A DNA stretch of 48,691 bases from Polymyxa betae (lineage: Eukaryota; Endomyxa; Phytomyxea; Plasmodiophorida; Plasmodiophoridae): positions 1 to 48,691 of the forward strand of contig RBZT01000618.1 in the NCBI GenBank assembly GCA_003693705.1, written 5' to 3'. Below the pieces are notes generated by a model. It was not told where the DNA came from. It saw only the letters and a program-made list of their open reading frames with translations, and did no database searches. Each line of letters opens with the position of its first letter. Positions within the stretch are counted from its first letter, which is position 1. Shown here piece by piece: positions 1 through 18,210 of this stretch. The translations under genes and the position numbers were made by a program.

Positions 1-1014
1 GTATAATGACGACTTCCGTCGTTCGCTGACGGACTCTTCATTGGAAAACATTCTGCAGTGTCGACACATGTTGCTCCAAAATGAAATCTCCACAATATCT
101 TTCCATATCCGGCCTATTTACTTTGATTTGAATACAAATTAGGGCTATTTTAAGGCAAATGACTGTTTTGACTAATTTCATTTCGAAATAATGACTAAAT
201 TACGGAAAATTAGCTAAATTAGTCATTAGACTATTTTTATGAGGCCTGATTATGTGTTATAAAATGTATTTTGCGTTTGGGCGGTGTGCGTGATTTTGTT
301 TTGGTTTTGAATTTTAATTTTTAACCAAAAATGTAATTGGGTGTTTTTTGGGAAATGGAAAATTGGGGATGGGGTGATTATATTTTTTGGGATGGGCGGG
401 TATGGTATGGGAGTGATATTTTTGGAAAATGGTTTTTGACAATGACAAGGGGGGTTTTTTGGGGTTAGGGTTGATATTTTTGAAATCGGTTTTTGGAAAA
501 TGACAAAACGGATTTTTGGGGGAAAGAAATATACACCTTCTTTTTTCGCAGCAATACGATCAGAAACCCAACTGGATTCAAAAGAAGCGATAAGTTGTAA
601 ACGACCAGATCGGCAAATTCAGCAATGAGCCGATAACGAAATTCTGATCTTGTTTACAGATGAATTTGTTAAGAGCAGGTAATTGTGTTGGAAAGTGGCT
701 GCCAACCAAATCATCCAGCTTGGTTTGGTTCGTTCTGAATGGCGTGCGAAAGAATATGGATCGACAGCTTGAAGATGCGATCTTTGACATCGGGCGGCGG
801 ATTTCGAGGGCGATCCTGGGTCGAGTGTTAACGTGGCTCTGCCGGCGAAGGATCCTTTTCGGGCGGAAGTCTTCTGGTTTGCTATGAGGTCGATAGCATT
901 GAGGAGATACGGTTAGGGTTTTAAGTTTGGTATTTATGGGAGCGCGTTTTGGAGTTTTTTGGCATTGTATCTGCATTCGACGGTATTTGGAATATGGATT
1001 CAAAATCAGAATGG
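1..1014. other. G/T-rich intergenic DNA, no supported gene
   Basis: No reading frame here looks like a conserved protein. About 300-525 is very G/T-rich on the plus strand, with runs of T6 and G4-6 and two degenerate repeats of about 55 bp (near 413-472 and 473-521), each starting with TGATATTTTTG. A G-rich stretch near 353-410 has several GGG runs, so it could form a quadruplex. An imperfect inverted repeat lies near 190-226. Two long opposite-strand frames overlap at 578-1003; neither has a recognisable domain. This is the left flank of the transposon chain. Confidence 0.5.
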
Positions 1015-1269
1015 TAAGAGCATCTCCAGCGTGGAGCTAAACTGCGAGCTAACGCTAATTTTGGCTCAGAATTTTGCCCCACCGCAGAGCTAAGAGCTAT
1101 CTAAAATTAAAATTGCGGGGGTGCGCAAGCTATCCCAACTGAAATAGCTCCCGAATCTAACTGCAGATCTAGCTGCATTTCTTTCTATTTTTTGAGAAAA
1201 TCTCCAATAAAATCTGCGAAACCGACCGCGCTTTGATTTGAAAAACTAAAGGGATACCGATACGTAACC

Positions 1270-1776
1270 ATTGGGAAGGGAAAGGCTTGGACGTCGGAGG
1301 AAGACATGTTCCTCACCAGATCCATAGTTTCCGTCAGCCACGATCCACTGACAGGAGCCGATCAATAGGCGAAGCAATACTGGGAAAAGGTTTTTGATCA
1401 GTTTAAAAAGTTTGCCAGCGAAACCGGAAGAACTGCTTGCGCTTTAATGAATCGTTGGAAAAAGGATCTGCAGCCGTCTCTCAATGCCTTCTGCGGCCAT
1501 TACAACACCGCCAAAGCGACACAAGAGTCAGGAAAAGAAGAAGAAGATTATATTCTCAAAGCAATGGCGCTTCATGAAGCTGCAGAAAAGACGAAATTTC
1601 AATTTCGTATTATTTGGGAATACCTGAGGGTTAGCGTACCAAAATTTGAAGATACGATAGTCTGCACAGGAACTCCCTCTTTAACATCGCGAATGAAGCG
1701 TCACCGTCCTGACGATCCAACACACTACCCCTCAACCTGTCTTTACTCCAAGATCGACGGGGATTTTTTACAATAG
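1270..1776 (+). pseudogene. Harbinger Myb/SANT-like accessory protein, broken
   Basis: The frame starting near 1270 reads KGKAWTSEEDMFL, the Trp/Glu-rich first helix of a Myb/SANT or trihelix-like DNA-binding domain. It continues through an in-frame TAG at 1366-1368 into AKQYWEKVFDQF and ALMNRWKKDLQPSLNAFCG, a pattern known from Harbinger accessory proteins and related plant-type Myb-like proteins. No ATG is present in frame upstream. In intact elements this protein helps the nuclease enter the nucleus and bind the element ends. The stop replaces what would otherwise be a residue in the DNA-binding region, so I call it a pseudogene. The segment after about 1665 runs antisense to the transposase end and probably is not coding. 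Confidence 0.75.
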
Positions 1777-2767
1777 CGAATCGCTGTTGAAGAACCCCAA
1801 ATGCTCGTTCAATATCTTTCCGACATGCCTCCTGCATTGTCGAAAAGAACTGACGAGCACTGCCCTGCGGATCAGGAATACTTTTGACGAAAACGGGCCA
1901 ATTTGGATAGATGCCGTCAGCAAGCCAATAAGGAAGATTGTAGACCGAGCCGTTAATTTCGAACTCGGCATTGTGTGCAGTTTCATCCAACAGAGCATGC
2001 AGCAATGGAGACCGCTGCAGAACATTGATGTCGTTCAATGATCCTGGCATACCGAAAAAGGCATGCCAAAACCAAAGGTCATAGGACACAGCGGCCTCGA
2101 GAACAATGCAAGTTCCTTTGATGCCTCGGTATGATCCTTGCCAAGCTCTCGGGCAGTTCTTCCATTTCCAATTATATCAGTCGATCGATCCAACCATTCC
2201 TGGAAATCCCCGCTTAGCGTTTTCCTGCATTATTCTTTGGAGGTCTTCGACAGTTGGAGAACGAAGGTACTCGTCGCCGAATTTTCCAATAATTGCTTTA
2301 CAGAACCGGTCAAGGCATTCGCTAGCTGTAGATTCCCCGATTCTGACATATTCATCAACAGCGTCGTAGGCGCATCCATACGCCAGAATTCGTATCGCTG
2401 CTACAGCTTTTTGTAATGTTGACAGTCCAGGTTCCCCAAGAGCGTTCTTCTTTTCTTGAAAGTAATCATCGTACTCTCGTATTCCAGCCGTTATTCGCAG
2501 AAACAATGCTCGACGCATTCGAAAACGACGACGAAAGAGTCTTGCACCATAAACAGGTCGTTCAGCAAAGTAATCCATATAAATACGCCGATGACCCTCA
2601 GCGAAACCACGGTCGTTATTGGGAGCTCGTCCAATAACAGATCCGCCGAAATTAGGCTCCTCTTCGCTGTCGCTAGATTCTAGATCAGCGAGAAGGAATT
2701 CCTCTATATCATCGTCCATCACAGCCTGCTGACGGGCGCGGAACATTACGTCTTCAATGAACGTCAT
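1631..2767 (-). pseudogene. PIF/Harbinger DDE transposase, broken by a stop
   Basis: The minus-strand reading starts MTFIEDVMFRARQQ at 2767 and runs to GMVGSID, where a TGA (2177-2179) directly follows the first catalytic Asp. The same frame then continues WKWKNCPRAWQGSYRGIKG and SYDLWFWHAFFGMPGSLNDI, ending around 1631. Acidic residues of the DDE triad can be followed: Asp in SID, Asp in SLNDIN, Glu in KDIERAFGVLQ. Near the C-terminus the usual LHNMI-type motif is no longer readable, suggesting a frameshift there. The domain is the DDE_Tnp_4/ALP1-like nuclease. With one clean stop and otherwise good similarity, decay looks recent. A read-through or intron explanation is unlikely because no splice sites flank the TGA. 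Confidence 0.85.
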
Positions 2768-2938
2768 GATTTATTATAGAAATTGTATAGATGCAATGCA
2801 GCAGCGAAGCTGATGTACATAGATAGCTTTTTCAACGCGGTGAACTAATCGCGAATAGCTCAGAGCTAAAATTCTCCGCCGCGCAAAAATCCGCATTAAT
2901 AGCTTTTGCTTTAGCTCCCAGCGGTGGAGTTGCTCTAA

Positions 2939-3539
2939 GACCCTGGTTCAAGTAAATAGACCCCGTGGCGCAATTGATGCTTCCACCAATCAGATTGCGA
3001 GTTGGTCTATTTCCAGATCTATTACGGAATATGATCTCCGTGGGGTTCGTTTCTGAAATAGACTTCTATTCCAGGTCAAGAATACGCAATAAAATTGCAT
3101 TTTTTTCATGGATCCGATGGTTGCTGAAGCTGTTACAGGGGGTCTGGTGGTTTCATTAACGACCCTAGCGGCTGGAATGATTGCAGCATGAACCCTGGTT
3201 CAGGTGTCGGTTTCAGTGACAGGAGGGGATCATTGGCTGGGCACACGTTGATATCAGCTCGGAGTTCGTTTGCACAGGCTAGATTTCGGCAATTACAATT
3301 GGAAAACTACAACGAAGCTACACTGGAAGCAAGGTAACTATTACGAACGAAGAACAGGAAAGTGAATCTTATACGTAAAGAGTTATTGCAACAAACTGCG
3401 CCCTTTCAGTACAGACGCAGAATTTGTTGCGGCACTCACGCAAAAACTGTTCATCTATTTCTTGATATATTGATGGGCGATTTACTTTGGCCGCAATTTC
3501 TGAAATTGTCCGAGGCGTCTATTTACTTGAACCAGGGTC
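2939..3539. mobile_element. Terminal-inverted-repeat element 2 (MITE-like), 601 bp
   Basis: The ends are perfect 23-bp inverted repeats starting GACCCTGGTTCAAGTAAATA at 2939 and ending at 3539. TAA occurs at 2936-2938 and 3540-3542, each shared with the neighbouring element. A partial internal copy of the end sequence (CCCTGGTTCAGG) occurs near 3192. No transposase is encoded. Short plus-strand frames (for example ATG at 3117 and ATG at 3189) are too small to support as genes. By length and TAA duplication it is a non-autonomous element, probably Harbinger-like, but its ends differ from those of elements 1 and 3, so it belongs to another family. Confidence 0.85.
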
Positions 3540-3542
3540 TAA

Positions 3543-3839
3543 GAGCATCCACACCGCGCCCTTCTATTCACGAAGTTAAGCTACGGTAAGATAGCAATAG
3601 AATAGCAAAAAATTGCCGCTGCGCACAGTTCTATTCCGAAGTTTAAAATAGATCGACGCTATTTTCCCCTCGATCGTCGCTAAAATCTTTCTATCGGGTT
3701 CTTAGGCAAAACCGAAAATACAACTGCGGATAGTTAACTTAATCCCCGCGGTGTGAGAATTCGGTTCTATTCTATTTTACGCGGATTATTTCTGCTCTGA
3801 ATAGATTTGGACGAATAGATTTGCGCGATGTGGATGCTC
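3543..3839. mobile_element. Terminal-inverted-repeat MITE (element 3), 297 bp
   Basis: The left end reads GAGCATCCACACCGCG and the right end, read inward, GAGCATCCACATCGCG: 15 of 16 bases match. TAA lies at 3540-3542 and 3840-3842. The first bases GAGCATC resemble the ends of element 1, so a Harbinger transposase of the element 1 type may mobilise it. There is no coding capacity. The inside is A/T-rich with several ATTCTATT-like short repeats on both strands, so the single strand could fold extensively. Confidence 0.85.
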
Positions 3840-4045
3840 TAAGAACGGGTGTTTTACACGAATAAATTCAGTAAATAAATCCGCCAAGTCTGGCCATTGC
3901 TCCAAGTCTCTAAATGTGTATTCGCAAAAAGCCAGTGAGATTTAATCTCGATCGGAAAGCAAGCCAGTTGATGTTAGCGTTGGAAAATAGCAAGGTCCAA
4001 AAAGAAGGGGTAACCCCAACTCAATGAAATTCAAAAATACACAAA

Positions 4046-4116
4046 TGCGCCGTCCGGGAATCGAACCCGGGACAACTCGTTGGCAACGAGCTATTATACC
4101 ACTTAACCAACAGCGC
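4046..4116 (-). tRNA. tRNA-Gly (anticodon GCC)
   Basis: On the minus strand this 71-nt gene folds as a complete cloverleaf. The acceptor stem GCGCTGT pairs with ACGGCGC (one T-G pair). The anticodon arm has the 7-nt loop TTGCCAA with anticodon GCC, and the T arm is CCGGG-TTCGATT-CCCGG. The D-arm region TTGGTTAAGTGGTATAATA fits the A box, and GGTTCGATTCC is a perfect B box. The discriminator base is A and CCA is not encoded, as in eukaryotes. It lies between the transposon chain and the glycoprotein gene. Confidence 0.95.
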
Positions 4117-4382
4117 TTTCAGATGAGAAATACAGCAATTAATGCTCTTAATCTGGTCTGACAATTCAGGTTTGTCGGTCTTAACCACTTGTCCTCTACG
4201 CTCCTACAGTACCTGCTGCAATCAAAGGTAAAGGCGCAGGAGAATGCAGTGAGTGACTGTATGGGCATAACCCTCTATGATATCAGCCAAGCCTATTCTA
4301 GACGGTAACCTCACTGTATATCCAGAATTTCTGCATAACAGCTGACATCGTTCTATCTCCAGGCTCTTACAATCACTCTACA

Positions 4383-5306
4383 ATGATGTTCACGATCTCC
4401 TTGCTCCTTTTGAGCACGCTGTCCAGCGCCGTTGTTCGCAACTGCCAAGAAAATGTCGTGATCGCCATCGACCAGACCCCAGAGAACACGGTTGTCGAGG
4501 CCTACAACCTGAATGGATTCTATACATTCGCCGAGGGGCCATCGCTTGACCAGCTGGTCGTAGTGAATCGTCGACCAGCGACGCCGGCTCAATGCGATCA
4601 GTTCCTGCAAGCCTTCAATATCGAACCGGACCGTCTAAGGCCCAACTGCCTGAACGACACCCAGATCGGGTTGAACGTGTGCGAGGGCCAGCGTGGTCTG
4701 GACGACTATGACGCCCCCCTGACTTACGCCAAGATCTGCAACACGGATGCGATGTTCTACCTCCGGATCGAAGGCAGCGTCTATCGGCGCGTTCTGACGA
4801 TCTATCAGAACGTCAACGAGTTCCAGGCGACTCCTGAAGCGCAGGTCGCACTCGTGCCGGACGCCGCACGCATCCTGCTGGCTAAAACGACGTGTCGATC
4901 GAATTCAACGTCGCCCGCAACCTCCGCGCCTTCGTCTGGGTTGCCATCAGTGAGCCCGAGACCATCGCCGCCGGCAACGGCCTATCCGGCGACGCCGGTG
5001 AACGTGACGGCCTCGACGCCGCCGGTGAATGTGACAACCTCGATGCCGCCGGTGAACGTGACGGCCTCGATGCCGCCGCTGAATGTGACGGCCTCGATGC
5101 CGCCGCTGAATGTGACGGCCTCGATGCCGCCGGTGAATGCGACCACTCCGTTGCCGTCGAATGTGACGACCCCAAAGCCGACATCGAACACGTCGGATGA
5201 CGATTTGTCGGGTATTATAGATGATGTGGATCAGAACGGTGCCGCTCAGCATGCCATGCCGATATTTACTGCCGCATTCATAAGCTTGGGCTTATTGCTG
5301 CTATAA
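4383..5306 (+). CDS. Secreted Cys-containing, mucin-like GPI-anchored glycoprotein
   Basis: The 307-residue single-exon protein begins with a signal peptide (MMFTISLLLLSTLSSAVV). An ectodomain of about 150 residues follows, with six cysteines (near residues 21, 75, 93, 103, 119, 165), so three disulfides are possible. From about residue 170 the chain is rich in Ser, Thr and Pro and contains a 9-residue repeat of the type MPPVNVTAS; each copy adds an N-X-T sequon. The end is a short acidic linker, small residues (NGAA) and a hydrophobic tail IFTAAFISLGLLLL, the layout of a GPI-attachment signal. It is expected at the cell surface. No known domain is recognised. The first of two adjacent ATGs is used; the second would change the protein by one residue. 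Confidence 0.75.
   Translation: MMFTISLLLLSTLSSAVVRNCQENVVIAIDQTPENTVVEAYNLNGFYTFAEGPSLDQLVVVNRRPATPAQCDQFLQAFNIEPDRLRPNCLNDTQIGLNVCEGQRGLDDYDAPLTYAKICNTDAMFYLRIEGSVYRRVLTIYQNVNEFQATPEAQVALVPDAARILLAKTTCRSNSTSPATSAPSSGLPSVSPRPSPPATAYPATPVNVTASTPPVNVTTSMPPVNVTASMPPLNVTASMPPLNVTASMPPVNATTPLPSNVTTPKPTSNTSDDDLSGIIDDVDQNGAAQHAMPIFTAAFISLGLLLL
4992..5150 (+). repeat. 27-bp coding minisatellite, about six copies
   Basis: A tandem 27-bp unit (ATGCCGCCGGTGAACGTGAC plus GGCCTCG) encodes MPPVNVTAS inside the glycoprotein gene. Copies differ at a few positions, mostly GTG/CTG and AAC/AAT, and the array is much more GC-rich than its flanks. Copy number is likely variable between strains. Confidence 0.9.
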
Positions 5307-6056
5307 TCCATACTTAATATTGCTTGTAAAATATTGTCTGAAACCTCTACATGCGTATAATGCAATCGATCAAATGATAATAAATCAGATTTTGCATTGT
5401 CGTTGAGCTACCTTATAAATTCAGTTTTCTTTTATGGATTTCTCATCGCATTCTATACCGGTTTCACCATATCAGATAGTTTCATTTTTATCATCGACGA
5501 TAATGGCTGTTGCACCACCGGTTTCGCTATTGCTTTTTCAACGTCAAAAACAACGCTATTCGCAAAATCGATAAAACACAGACCACTTCTCTCTAGAGAG
5601 ACCTTGCACATTGAAATTTCTCAATGTCTGTTGAAATCTGGATTGCTGAAGATCTTTGCTCGACAGTTTCTCCAGACGAAAAAAAAATGATTCAATTGGA
5701 ACTTGGAACAAATGCATGAAACGGCCGAGAGGCTGTCATGCAAATTTACCAGTATGTCGACATCAGTTAAAATCGTCTCAAGCATACGCACTCTGGAGGA
5801 CATTTTATGCAGACCTCCGCGCAGTTTTAGTTTCACAGTCGCGCAGTAAACAATTGTTTGACGCTGTTATAATCGAGACTCAGACACTTCGATATTCTGT
5901 CATCTGTTCGTCCCAAGTGTACGGCATTTTGTTTTTACTTTTTTTAACTTACTGCGCAATTCTTTTTCTGCGACACTGCTGAGCGAAGAAAATCTGCGCA
6001 TCCATCAAATGACTGATTGGAAGATTGTGAGGGCGGTTCCCTTCTCTTGATTGTTG
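5307..6056. other. Intergenic, no supported gene
   Basis: AT-rich DNA between the glycoprotein stop and the SUMO protease start. Open frames occur on both strands (5397-5690 and 5656-5982 plus, 5621-5836 minus) but overlap one another, have no recognisable domain and no convincing splice pattern. It presumably holds the glycoprotein 3' end and the protease promoter. Confidence 0.4.
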
Positions 6057-7102
6057 ATGGGCCGTTTTCTCACTCACGTTCGAAGGTCGTCTATGGGCAA
6101 TGTCTTAAAGGTGCGAATGTGGCGCCATGCTATGGGGATTATGGCGGCAAACCACCCGAGCCTGCACCATACTGCAATCGCTATTGAGCGACAGACTCGC
6201 GTCAAACGGCGCCGCCTAGATGACGGCTGCAATGGTTTTCTGAAAGCTCGCTGTCTGGACGCCGCCTGTACATTCTCCTATGAAGATATTCCTCAACCAA
6301 AGGCACCGCCGGTTCCGCCAGCTCGTGCTCTGCCGCCTGATATCCCTTGTCGATGCATGAAGAGATCGAGACTTTGTGGTCGACGTCCATGCGAAGTTCG
6401 TCTTGCTAATAATTCTATGTTTGTAGCGTTTTGTTGGATTTTTTCGTTCTTAATTCATGTAGGCTGTGCAAAGAGATTCAAAATCGACTTTCACCCGGTC
6501 GATGGCTGACCAGCGAGATCGGTAAAACTTGATATTTTTTTCTCAAAGTTTCTGATTGAAAAATTTTAGTTAACTCGTACTTGCATCTGGTCTGTTCGTC
6601 ATTATCTGGCCATGTTGCGGCTGCATCGAGTTTCATGCTGACCTCGTTAATGTCGGCGAGTGGCGGCGACGGCGTTCGCGGGCATCGTTGGACGAAATAC
6701 GTCGATTGGAACACCACCCGGTTGTTGTTGATTCCGATACATTTGGAGTCACGAGCACACTGGCTGCTGGCAGTCGCTAATCTAACGACCCATTCTATTA
6801 TGGAGCTGGATCCATTACCTCCAAGAGCGTTGGGCCCGGCGAATTATCTGGTCTGCCTGCGAGATTATATGAAAGAGGAGATGTCCATGAAGATGAGCGA
6901 TGATCGGGAATGGGCGATTCAGCAGTGGCCGACGAAGGTGCCGAAGCAAGCGAACGGCGACGATTGCGGCGTGTTTGTCTGCGAGTTCGCAAGGCGGATT
7001 GTGGATCGGCAGGACGTGGCGTCAATTGATCCAAGAAGAATGAATGAGGTCAGAAGACGAATTTGTCGCGAACTGCTGTCTGTCAAATTAAATAATCGAT
7101 AA
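6057..7102 (+). CDS. Ulp1/SENP-type SUMO-specific cysteine protease
   Basis: The proposed model has three exons, 6057-6418, 6463-6521 and 6570-7102, giving 317 residues. Introns are 44 and 48 nt. The short middle exon supplies GRWLTSEIVNSYL, matching the conserved start of the C48 peptidase fold (WL-x-D/S-x-x-V-N-x-Y). The catalytic set is visible: His204 (RAHWLL), Asp221 (MELDPL), Gln267 (PKQANGDD) and Cys273 (DDCGVF). The enzyme class removes SUMO from targets and matures SUMO precursors. The N-terminal 130 residues are basic, with a VKRRRLDD stretch that could be a nuclear signal, and Cys/Pro-rich; this part is not conserved and its start could instead be a later Met. The catalytic part is short but complete. 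I am sure of the family, less of exon 1. Confidence 0.8.
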
Positions 7103-7795
7103 CATCTTTTACTATGAAATCAGCTGGACAGATTCGCAGAAGAGTTCTTGCCATCATCTCATTGGCGTCTTAATAACCCTCTCTCTCTCTCGCCTTCTAG
7201 CAGTCGTCACTCACCTATCAAGCTATGAATTTGTCGGCCTGTGGCAGCCTGCTGGGATGCCGAAAACAGTGGGGTTGTCACTTCATGGGAGTTTCGAGAT
7301 CTCGATATACACATCACGATATACGTTAGCGAATTTCAAAGTTATCAATGGTAATATATTTTGCAAAAAAGAATTCATTCAAATTTTAAAAAGATTACTA
7401 ACGAATCCTAGAGGTTATTTTCTCCTTAGACCATCTTCCCAGTATTGTGTTAGTGTGACTCATGATGATTGTTGTTTGTGGTTGAGTGGCATGATTCTAG
7501 ATACAATCGGGAAGGTCCGGATTTCGAATACCCGGCTCAGCCCATGCATACATTTTGCTGACTCGTTGTGATAAAACGAAAGCTGCATAAATAAACTGCG
7601 TGATAGACGTGAAATCGGGAAGTATGGTCTGTTATGTAAATACTGCGCAACTTTTTTCCTCTACGGTACTTTGAACTTTCACTTTTCGAAAGAATTTTTG
7701 CAGGCAGACACAGAAAGATCTGCATTCTTTCGGTAATCGATTATATGGTCCAAAGCGTCCTTAGAGATTAGTGAACATTGAGCGTCTCCAACGCC
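7103..7795. other. Intergenic with a decayed tRNA-like sequence
   Basis: No gene is supported between the protease and the BEACH gene. A (CT)n run lies near 7180-7192. The plus-strand frame 7257-7571 has no recognisable features and runs into the tRNA-like sequence at 7471-7544. The last 110 bases could hold a short 5' leader exon of the BEACH gene, since TTTGCAG near 7703 and CTTAG near 7768 would serve as acceptors; this is not resolved. Confidence 0.4.
7471..7544 (+). pseudogene. tRNA-Pro-like remnant
   Basis: The stretch resembles a eukaryotic tRNA-Pro: TGTGGTTGAGTGGCATGATT matches the D-arm/A-box region, and GGTCC followed by GGATTTCGAATACCCGG and CTCAGCCCA matches the variable loop, T arm and acceptor 3' strand. 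The anticodon arm no longer pairs, the T loop carries extra bases, and the 5' acceptor strand does not match the 3' one. It is therefore a pseudogene or the head of a tRNA-derived short retroelement; no tail or target duplication was recognised. Confidence 0.4.
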
Positions 7796-16914
<9,119 letters not shown>

Positions 16915-17062
16915 TTACATTTATCGTAGTCTAACAAGTGTATGTGAACATTCATTGAGTGCAGCAATGAATCGATCGGCTCGCCTGTGTTTAAGGTAGC
17001 CGAACTACGTAGAGCCATACTGGCCCGCGCTTTGGATGACTATACAAAGGCAAGTGGGTGTA

Positions 17063-17386
17063 TTAGTTGCCGAGGAGAAACCAGATCAGGAAGGCGATGA
17101 TGGAAGCGATTAAGATGGATAGGATGATGGTGGTCTTGACAGATTTGCACCACATTCGTCGATTGACCTGTTTGGTCTTCTTCTGAAAGGTGGCAGCGTG
17201 TGCATTCAATCGCTCGGCCTTGTTGTCCAGCTGGTCCAGCTGATCGCCACGCTGCAGCGTCTTCTCGATATTGTCTTTCATGACATTCTGAAAAGAATCT
17301 TATCGAAAAGACTGTTAGTTGGCTTCGGGAATTACCTTGGTCCGTTCGATCTCGACACGGATCTCATCTTGCTTGTTCATGGCCAT
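17063..17386 (-). CDS. R-SNARE, synaptobrevin/VAMP-like (copy 1)
   Basis: Two exons, 17386-17336 and 17287-17063, with a 48-nt intron, give 91 residues. The start MAMNKQDEIRVEIERTK leads into NVMKDNIEKTLQRGDQLDQL, which carries the central-layer Arg of R-SNAREs inside RGDQLDQL. The heptads go on through NKAERLNAHAATFQKKTKQV and end in a C-terminal anchor, TIILSILIASIIAFLIWFLL. There is no longin domain, so this is a brevin-type v-SNARE that would sit on transport vesicles and pair with Qa/Qb/Qc SNAREs. A close relative (copy 2) lies 1.3 kb upstream in the same orientation with its first intron at the same place. Confidence 0.93.
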
Positions 17387-18210
17387 GTTTTGAGATATTA
17401 GTTGCGTTTGATGTTAAAACAACGGTTAAATTGGTGAATGACGGGACGGCTGAATTGGAAATTGGGTTCAGCTCGTGACTCAATCTCGATCAATGGGCCC
17501 AGACTGATCTTTCCTAAAATTGAATCAATCCTTAGGCATCGTGTGTATTCAATCCTGATCATTGATTTCCAGTTACATTAACTGCTAAACGTTGTATTAT
17601 TTAGACTGATTCCAATTATGCGAATCGATGCGATCCAAAACCCCATTAGTTGTTTCCATATCAACTGGAATCGCTAAATCGTTGCGGCCGTCCAGAATTA
17701 TAGAGATCAGGAAAATCTTTCTAGTTATGGGTAAGGCGGCTGTCTCGCTTTATGACCTTTGTCATGACAACTCCAATGCCAGTGAGAATCGAAGTTGAAG
17801 TCGCGTCGAAAATTAATCCGATTGCTGTTTTGAGGCACAGCGATTGATTCCCTGGCACTGTACAGCTTGAATGCTGTCTGGCGCCGGGGTGCACTATCGT
17901 TGTTGCCTCTCGAATTGCGATTCAACGTCTATTCCATACCTCCAGCTTCCGAACAGCCGCTAGGTTACAATTTCTTCGACTCAATCGGCACATGATTTCA
18001 TTGATAAAGTCGACTAGATGGCGATTAGCAGAAATCGGGTGGCGCTGGCTGGCCTCTTGGCGATGACTACGCCGGCTTCGGCGACAATGCGTTGCGCACC
18101 GGCTAAGAATGTGTGGCGCTCGGTGCACAAGCGCCATCGCCGAGGCTATTGGCTGCCGTCTCAGGGGCGTATGTCTCCGTATTCTGGCATTTTACTGGAC
18201 CGGCTTGAAG
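17387..18210. other. Intergenic between SNARE copy 1 and small TM gene
   Basis: This is the shared upstream region of two divergent genes. It contains a plus-strand frame at 18018-18218 (start MAISRNRVALAGLLAM) and a minus-strand frame at 17725-17925; neither has recognisable features. I could not join the 18018 frame to the downstream gene in phase. No RNA gene was recognised. Confidence 0.4.

Larger units (their letters stand above)
1018..2935. mobile_element. PIF/Harbinger DNA transposon (element 1), degenerate
   Basis: The element is bounded by imperfect terminal inverted repeats: the left end begins GAGCATCTCCAGCGTGGAGC and the right end, read inward on the minus strand, begins GAGCAACTCCACCGCTGGGA. 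TAA trinucleotides lie on both sides (1015-1017 and 2936-2938), which is the typical Harbinger target duplication. Inside are the two genes known for this superfamily: a DDE nuclease on the minus strand (1631-2767) and a Myb/SANT-like partner on the plus strand (about 1270-1776). They are convergent and overlap slightly at their 3' ends. Both are interrupted by stop codons, so this copy should not move by itself. Its right-hand TAA is also the left-hand TAA of element 2. Confidence 0.9.

Noticed and set aside
578-1003. 141-codon minus-strand frame
   Set aside because: No domain and no splice partner; composition is like its non-coding surroundings, and the opposite strand is equally open in part.
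1366-2179. Reassigned stop codons (TAG or TGA read as amino acids)
   Set aside because: In-frame stops occur only in the decayed transposon and at one doubtful PP2C join; other genes end normally at TAA, TAG and TGA.
4160-4215. Second tRNA-like sequence beside tRNA-Gly (minus strand, GTGGTTAAGACC and a GACAA/TTGTC hairpin)
   Set aside because: The A-box-like part and a 5-bp stem with 7-nt loop are present, but position 33 is not T and no T arm or matching acceptor strand follows.
4882-5252. Long frames on the minus strand and other plus frames across the glycoprotein gene
   Set aside because: They are repeat-driven shadows of the 27-bp minisatellite; only the plus frame with signal peptide and GPI-like end makes biological sense.
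16960-17056. Protein-like frame reading GSPVFKVAELRRAILARALD between the BEACH and SNARE genes
   Set aside because: No start codon, no acceptor in phase and only about 30 codons; could be a chance frame or a lost exon.
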